From the NCBI GenBank assembly GCA_016192105.1, contig JACPUV010000032.1, positions 1 through 35,741 on the forward strand: a DNA stretch of 35,741 nucleotides, in the 5' to 3' direction. A program made the position numbers and the translations under genes. This DNA comes from Sphingobacteriales bacterium. Its GTDB lineage: Bacteria; Bacteroidota; Bacteroidia; Chitinophagales; Chitinophagaceae. The notes beneath the pieces are model-generated. The model saw only the letters and a list, made by a program, of their open reading frames with translations. It was not told the origin of the DNA and did no database searches. This document shows, piece by piece, positions 33,643 to 35,741 of this stretch (the stretch's first letter is position 1; each line of letters begins with the position of its first letter).

Positions 33643-33673
33643 TAAAGTTAGCCGTACATTTCCCTCTTGTAAA
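33643..33673 (-). promoter_or_regulatory. Putative promoter of the small membrane-protein gene
   Basis: On the minus strand TTTA (33673-33670), 19 bases, then TAACTTTA (33650-33643), one mismatch from TAnnTTTG. The predicted start is near 33637, about 13 bases before the GTG. Confidence 0.4.
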
Positions 33674-33694
33674 TGAGTTGCATCAAACCGCCGA

Positions 33695-33721
33695 TTGATT
33701 CACCTCATGCCGGTAATTTTG
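33695..33721 (+). promoter_or_regulatory. Putative promoter of the phospholipase D gene
   Basis: TTG (33695-33697), 16 bases, then TAATTTTG (33714-33721), a perfect TAnnTTTG box. The predicted start lies near 33727, about 30 bases before the ATG at 33756. Confidence 0.48.
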
Positions 33722-33755
33722 AAGAAAATGGAGATTTGATGAACCCACTTCTGCC

Positions 33756-34934
33756 ATGAGCCGTTTAAGAAAACTGATCCATATGGGCTATTCGCCCCGC
33801 AACCGCGTACAACTGGTGCAGGGAGGGGCCGCTTATTTCAAAAAACTGGAATCTTTGATTGAAAAAGCCACCCAATGTATCCACCTCCAGTTTTATATTT
33901 TCCTTGCTGATGAAACCGGGCAAAATGTTATCAGCTCCCTGAAAGATGCGGCCGCAAAAGGGGTGGCCGTTTACCTGCAACTGGATGCTTATGCCTCGCA
34001 GGGTCTTCCTCAAAAAACGGTAAACGAACTCCGGGAAGCCGGGGTGCAGGTAAAATGGTTTGAGTCGTTATTTAAAAGCAGGCATTTTTATTTTGGGAGA
34101 AGAATGCATCATAAAGTCGTCGTGGTGGATGGCTGTTATGCCCTGGTCGGGGGCAACAATATCTGTAACCGGTACAATGACATGCCCGGCGAACCGGCCT
34201 GGCTGGATATGGCGGTGTATTGTGAAGGCGAAGCTTCTTATGTGGTGTACCATATCTGTCGCCGGATGTGGGGAGAAAAGATAAGAACTCCGGTTGTTCA
34301 CTGGAAAACCATTGATGCATTCTGTGCCACTATTCCCGCAGCTGAATATACTGATGTACGGGTCCGGCAAAACGACTGGGTCAAAAGGAAAGTGCAGGTA
34401 TGGCGGTCCTACCTGGAAGTATTCAACAAAGCGGAAAATGAACTGCTGATCATGTGCAGTTATTTTTTGCCGGGTATTTTGTACCGCCGTAAACTGGCTC
34501 AGGCGGTTAAAAGAGGAGTTACCGTGAAAGTGGTCCTTGCCGGTATTTCTGATATCCGCATTGCCAAACATGCCGAGCGTTTCCTGTATGACTGGATGTT
34601 AAAGAACCAGATTGCCATTTACGAATACCAGGAAACGGTATTGCATGCGAAAGTAGCCACCTGCGATAATAGCTGGACAACCGTGGGCTCCTACAATGTA
34701 AACAATATAAGTGCTTATGCCAGCCTTGAGCTGAACCTGGATATACGGGACAGGAATTTCGCCCTGCATACACGGGGTATCATTTACCAGATTATCAGTA
34801 ACCATTGTAAAGAGATTACCCGGGAAAACTACCGGTCATCGGCTCATTTGCTCCGAAGGGCCTGGCAACGGATTTGTTACGGCTTCTTCAATACTGTGCT
34901 GAAATTATTCACCTTTTATTTCAGGCAGGAATAA
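33756..34934 (+). CDS. Phospholipase D-like protein, probable cardiolipin synthase (ClsB type)
   Basis: A 392-residue protein with two HKD catalytic motifs. The first is at His118, Lys120 and Asp125 (HHKVVVVDG, followed by GGNNICNRY). The second is at His297, Lys299 and Asp304 (HAKVATCDN, followed by GSYNVNNIS). No N-terminal membrane helices are present, unlike ClsA, so it resembles the shorter ClsB class; CIHLQFYIFLADETG is typical of the group. The enzyme transfers phosphatidyl groups, making cardiolipin from phosphatidylglycerol at the inner membrane. The C-terminus is basic and aromatic (RRAWQRICYGFFNTVLKLFTF), probably for membrane binding. It converges on the next gene with 6 bases between stop codons. 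Confidence 0.88.
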   Translation: MSRLRKLIHMGYSPRNRVQLVQGGAAYFKKLESLIEKATQCIHLQFYIFLADETGQNVISSLKDAAAKGVAVYLQLDAYASQGLPQKTVNELREAGVQVKWFESLFKSRHFYFGRRMHHKVVVVDGCYALVGGNNICNRYNDMPGEPAWLDMAVYCEGEASYVVYHICRRMWGEKIRTPVVHWKTIDAFCATIPAAEYTDVRVRQNDWVKRKVQVWRSYLEVFNKAENELLIMCSYFLPGILYRRKLAQAVKRGVTVKVVLAGISDIRIAKHAERFLYDWMLKNQIAIYEYQETVLHAKVATCDNSWTTVGSYNVNNISAYASLELNLDIRDRNFALHTRGIIYQIISNHCKEITRENYRSSAHLLRRAWQRICYGFFNTVLKLFTFYFRQE

Positions 34935-34940
34935 ATTACC

Positions 34941-35741
34941 CTATTCCCCCTGTATTCTTTTTAGCAGTGACCGGAAAGCGCTCTGATCCCAGCCGGCAAA
35001 GCGTCCTCTTTGTACCAGCATTTTGTTATCATCGGGGTGTTGCAGGTAATAATAAAATACAAAGGGGGCCCCCGCCTTTCTCCATCCTATCTGTTCCCCG
35101 AAACGGAGGTCATTGAATACAAGGGTGTCGTTCCGGTTTTGCACAGCATAAAAGCCCCTGGAAAAACGGATCAGCTTTTGCAGGTCATCGTGATCCTGCA
35201 CCGGCCGGAGCAGGGAATCATTCCGGGGAACAAAATGAAAATCGATCGTTTCCTTTTTATCAAACAAAGACCGGTACCCGATAAAATACCCGGAGTCCGT
35301 GGACGCCACCACATACCAGAGCCAGTTATTCAGCGGGGTGGGCGTGGTGAAATACCCTGTATGATGGATCTGCTGTTTATCAAAAATTTTATTTACATCC
35401 TGGTCGATCTTTATTTTATTGAGCCCGCAGTATAAAAGATAAACGCCGCTCATGATCAGCCCGAACCGGTTCCACCATTGCCGGCGCCGGTCTTTCCTTC
35501 CCAGGATCAGTAAAACAGTAAAAGCGATACCCAGCCAGACCGAGAAGAACGGATCGGCCACAAAAATCCAGTTGTACGAAACGCGGAGATGACTGAAGGG
35601 TTCGAACCAGCCGGCCCCGTACACATTCATTCCATCCAGTAATAAATGGATCAGTATTTGGGCGCCAAAAAACAGGACCCATTTTTTTAAAGGAATATTA
35701 TGGGGCCGGTGCCAGCGTTCTGCCGACAGGGCAAGCAAGGG
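34941..35741 (-). CDS. YdjM-like membrane metal-dependent hydrolase, N-terminus missing
   Basis: The reading frame is open to the right edge of the window, so the first part of the gene lies outside. The 267 visible codons begin PLLALSAERWHRP. They include hydrophobic helices KWVLFFGAQILIHLLLDGMN, WLGIAFTVLLILG and FGLIMSGVYLLYCGLN. The HLLLDGMNVYGAGWFEPFS block matches the metal-dependent hydrolase family (YdjM/LexA-regulated), in which H-x-x-x-D is conserved. The C-terminal 150 residues are soluble and less conserved. Family function is unclear; a membrane phospholipid or lipid-linked substrate is presumed. It converges on the phospholipase D gene. Confidence 0.75.
   Translation of the reverse strand, partial: PLLALSAERWHRPHNIPLKKWVLFFGAQILIHLLLDGMNVYGAGWFEPFSHLRVSYNWIFVADPFFSVWLGIAFTVLLILGRKDRRRQWWNRFGLIMSGVYLLYCGLNKIKIDQDVNKIFDKQQIHHTGYFTTPTPLNNWLWYVVASTDSGYFIGYRSLFDKKETIDFHFVPRNDSLLRPVQDHDDLQKLIRFSRGFYAVQNRNDTLVFNDLRFGEQIGWRKAGAPFVFYYYLQHPDDNKMLVQRGRFAGWDQSAFRSLLKRIQGE

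Overview
The window looks like a chromosomal segment of a Bacteroidota bacterium, most likely of the Chitinophagaceae or a close relative. The reasons are a SusC/SusD pair with an ECF sigma/FecR regulator, many lipoproteins with a Bacteroidota-style lipobox, a DUF4382 protein, a GRP-family sugar transporter, and several TAnnTTTG promoter boxes. I see no phage, transposase, integrase or CRISPR array. Both edges cut through genes. No gap between genes exceeds about 300 bases.

Layout. (1) 1-1443: the 3' end of a probable tRNA methyltransferase gene (trmN6), converging on a saccharopine-dehydrogenase-like gene. (2) 1607-8222: a lipoprotein gene and an exported TPR-CHAT protease gene on the plus strand. 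Facing them are a two-gene lipoprotein operon and an ECF sigma/membrane anti-sigma operon on the minus strand. I consider this the most interesting neighbourhood, because a CHAT protease beside a sigma/anti-sigma pair suggests proteolytic signalling. (3) 8233-9157: hscB, tRNA-Leu(CAA) with a clear terminator, and a decayed second copy of the tRNA. (4) 9158-26570: a polysaccharide utilisation locus read on the minus strand. Its order is ECF sigma, FecR, SusC with an STN domain, SusD, GH16, EEP-family hydrolase, SASA esterase, a 38-codon remnant of a GH27 gene, GH127 and GH5-CBM6. Ribokinase and a GRP sugar transporter follow on the same strand. (5) 26751-35741: housekeeping and envelope genes. 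These are a YdiJ-like FAD/Fe-S dehydrogenase, a small eRF1-domain-like protein, an L,D-transpeptidase, a Na/Pi cotransporter homologue, a previously unlisted 56-residue membrane protein, a ClsB-type phospholipase D protein, and a partial YdjM-like membrane hydrolase.

How the genes work together. In the utilisation locus, the STN domain of SusC, FecR and the ECF sigma form a trans-envelope signalling chain that should induce susC/susD and the enzymes. The secreted enzymes point to a beta-1,3-linked glycan (glucan, or the galactan backbone of arabinogalactan) with acetyl and arabinose decorations. The GH27 remnant shows that an alpha-galactosidase-type step has been lost. A consensus promoter box, a hairpin and an orphan plus-strand terminator in the susC leader together outline a candidate antisense small RNA. 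Everything functional here is inferred from sequence patterns and family knowledge; no search was run.
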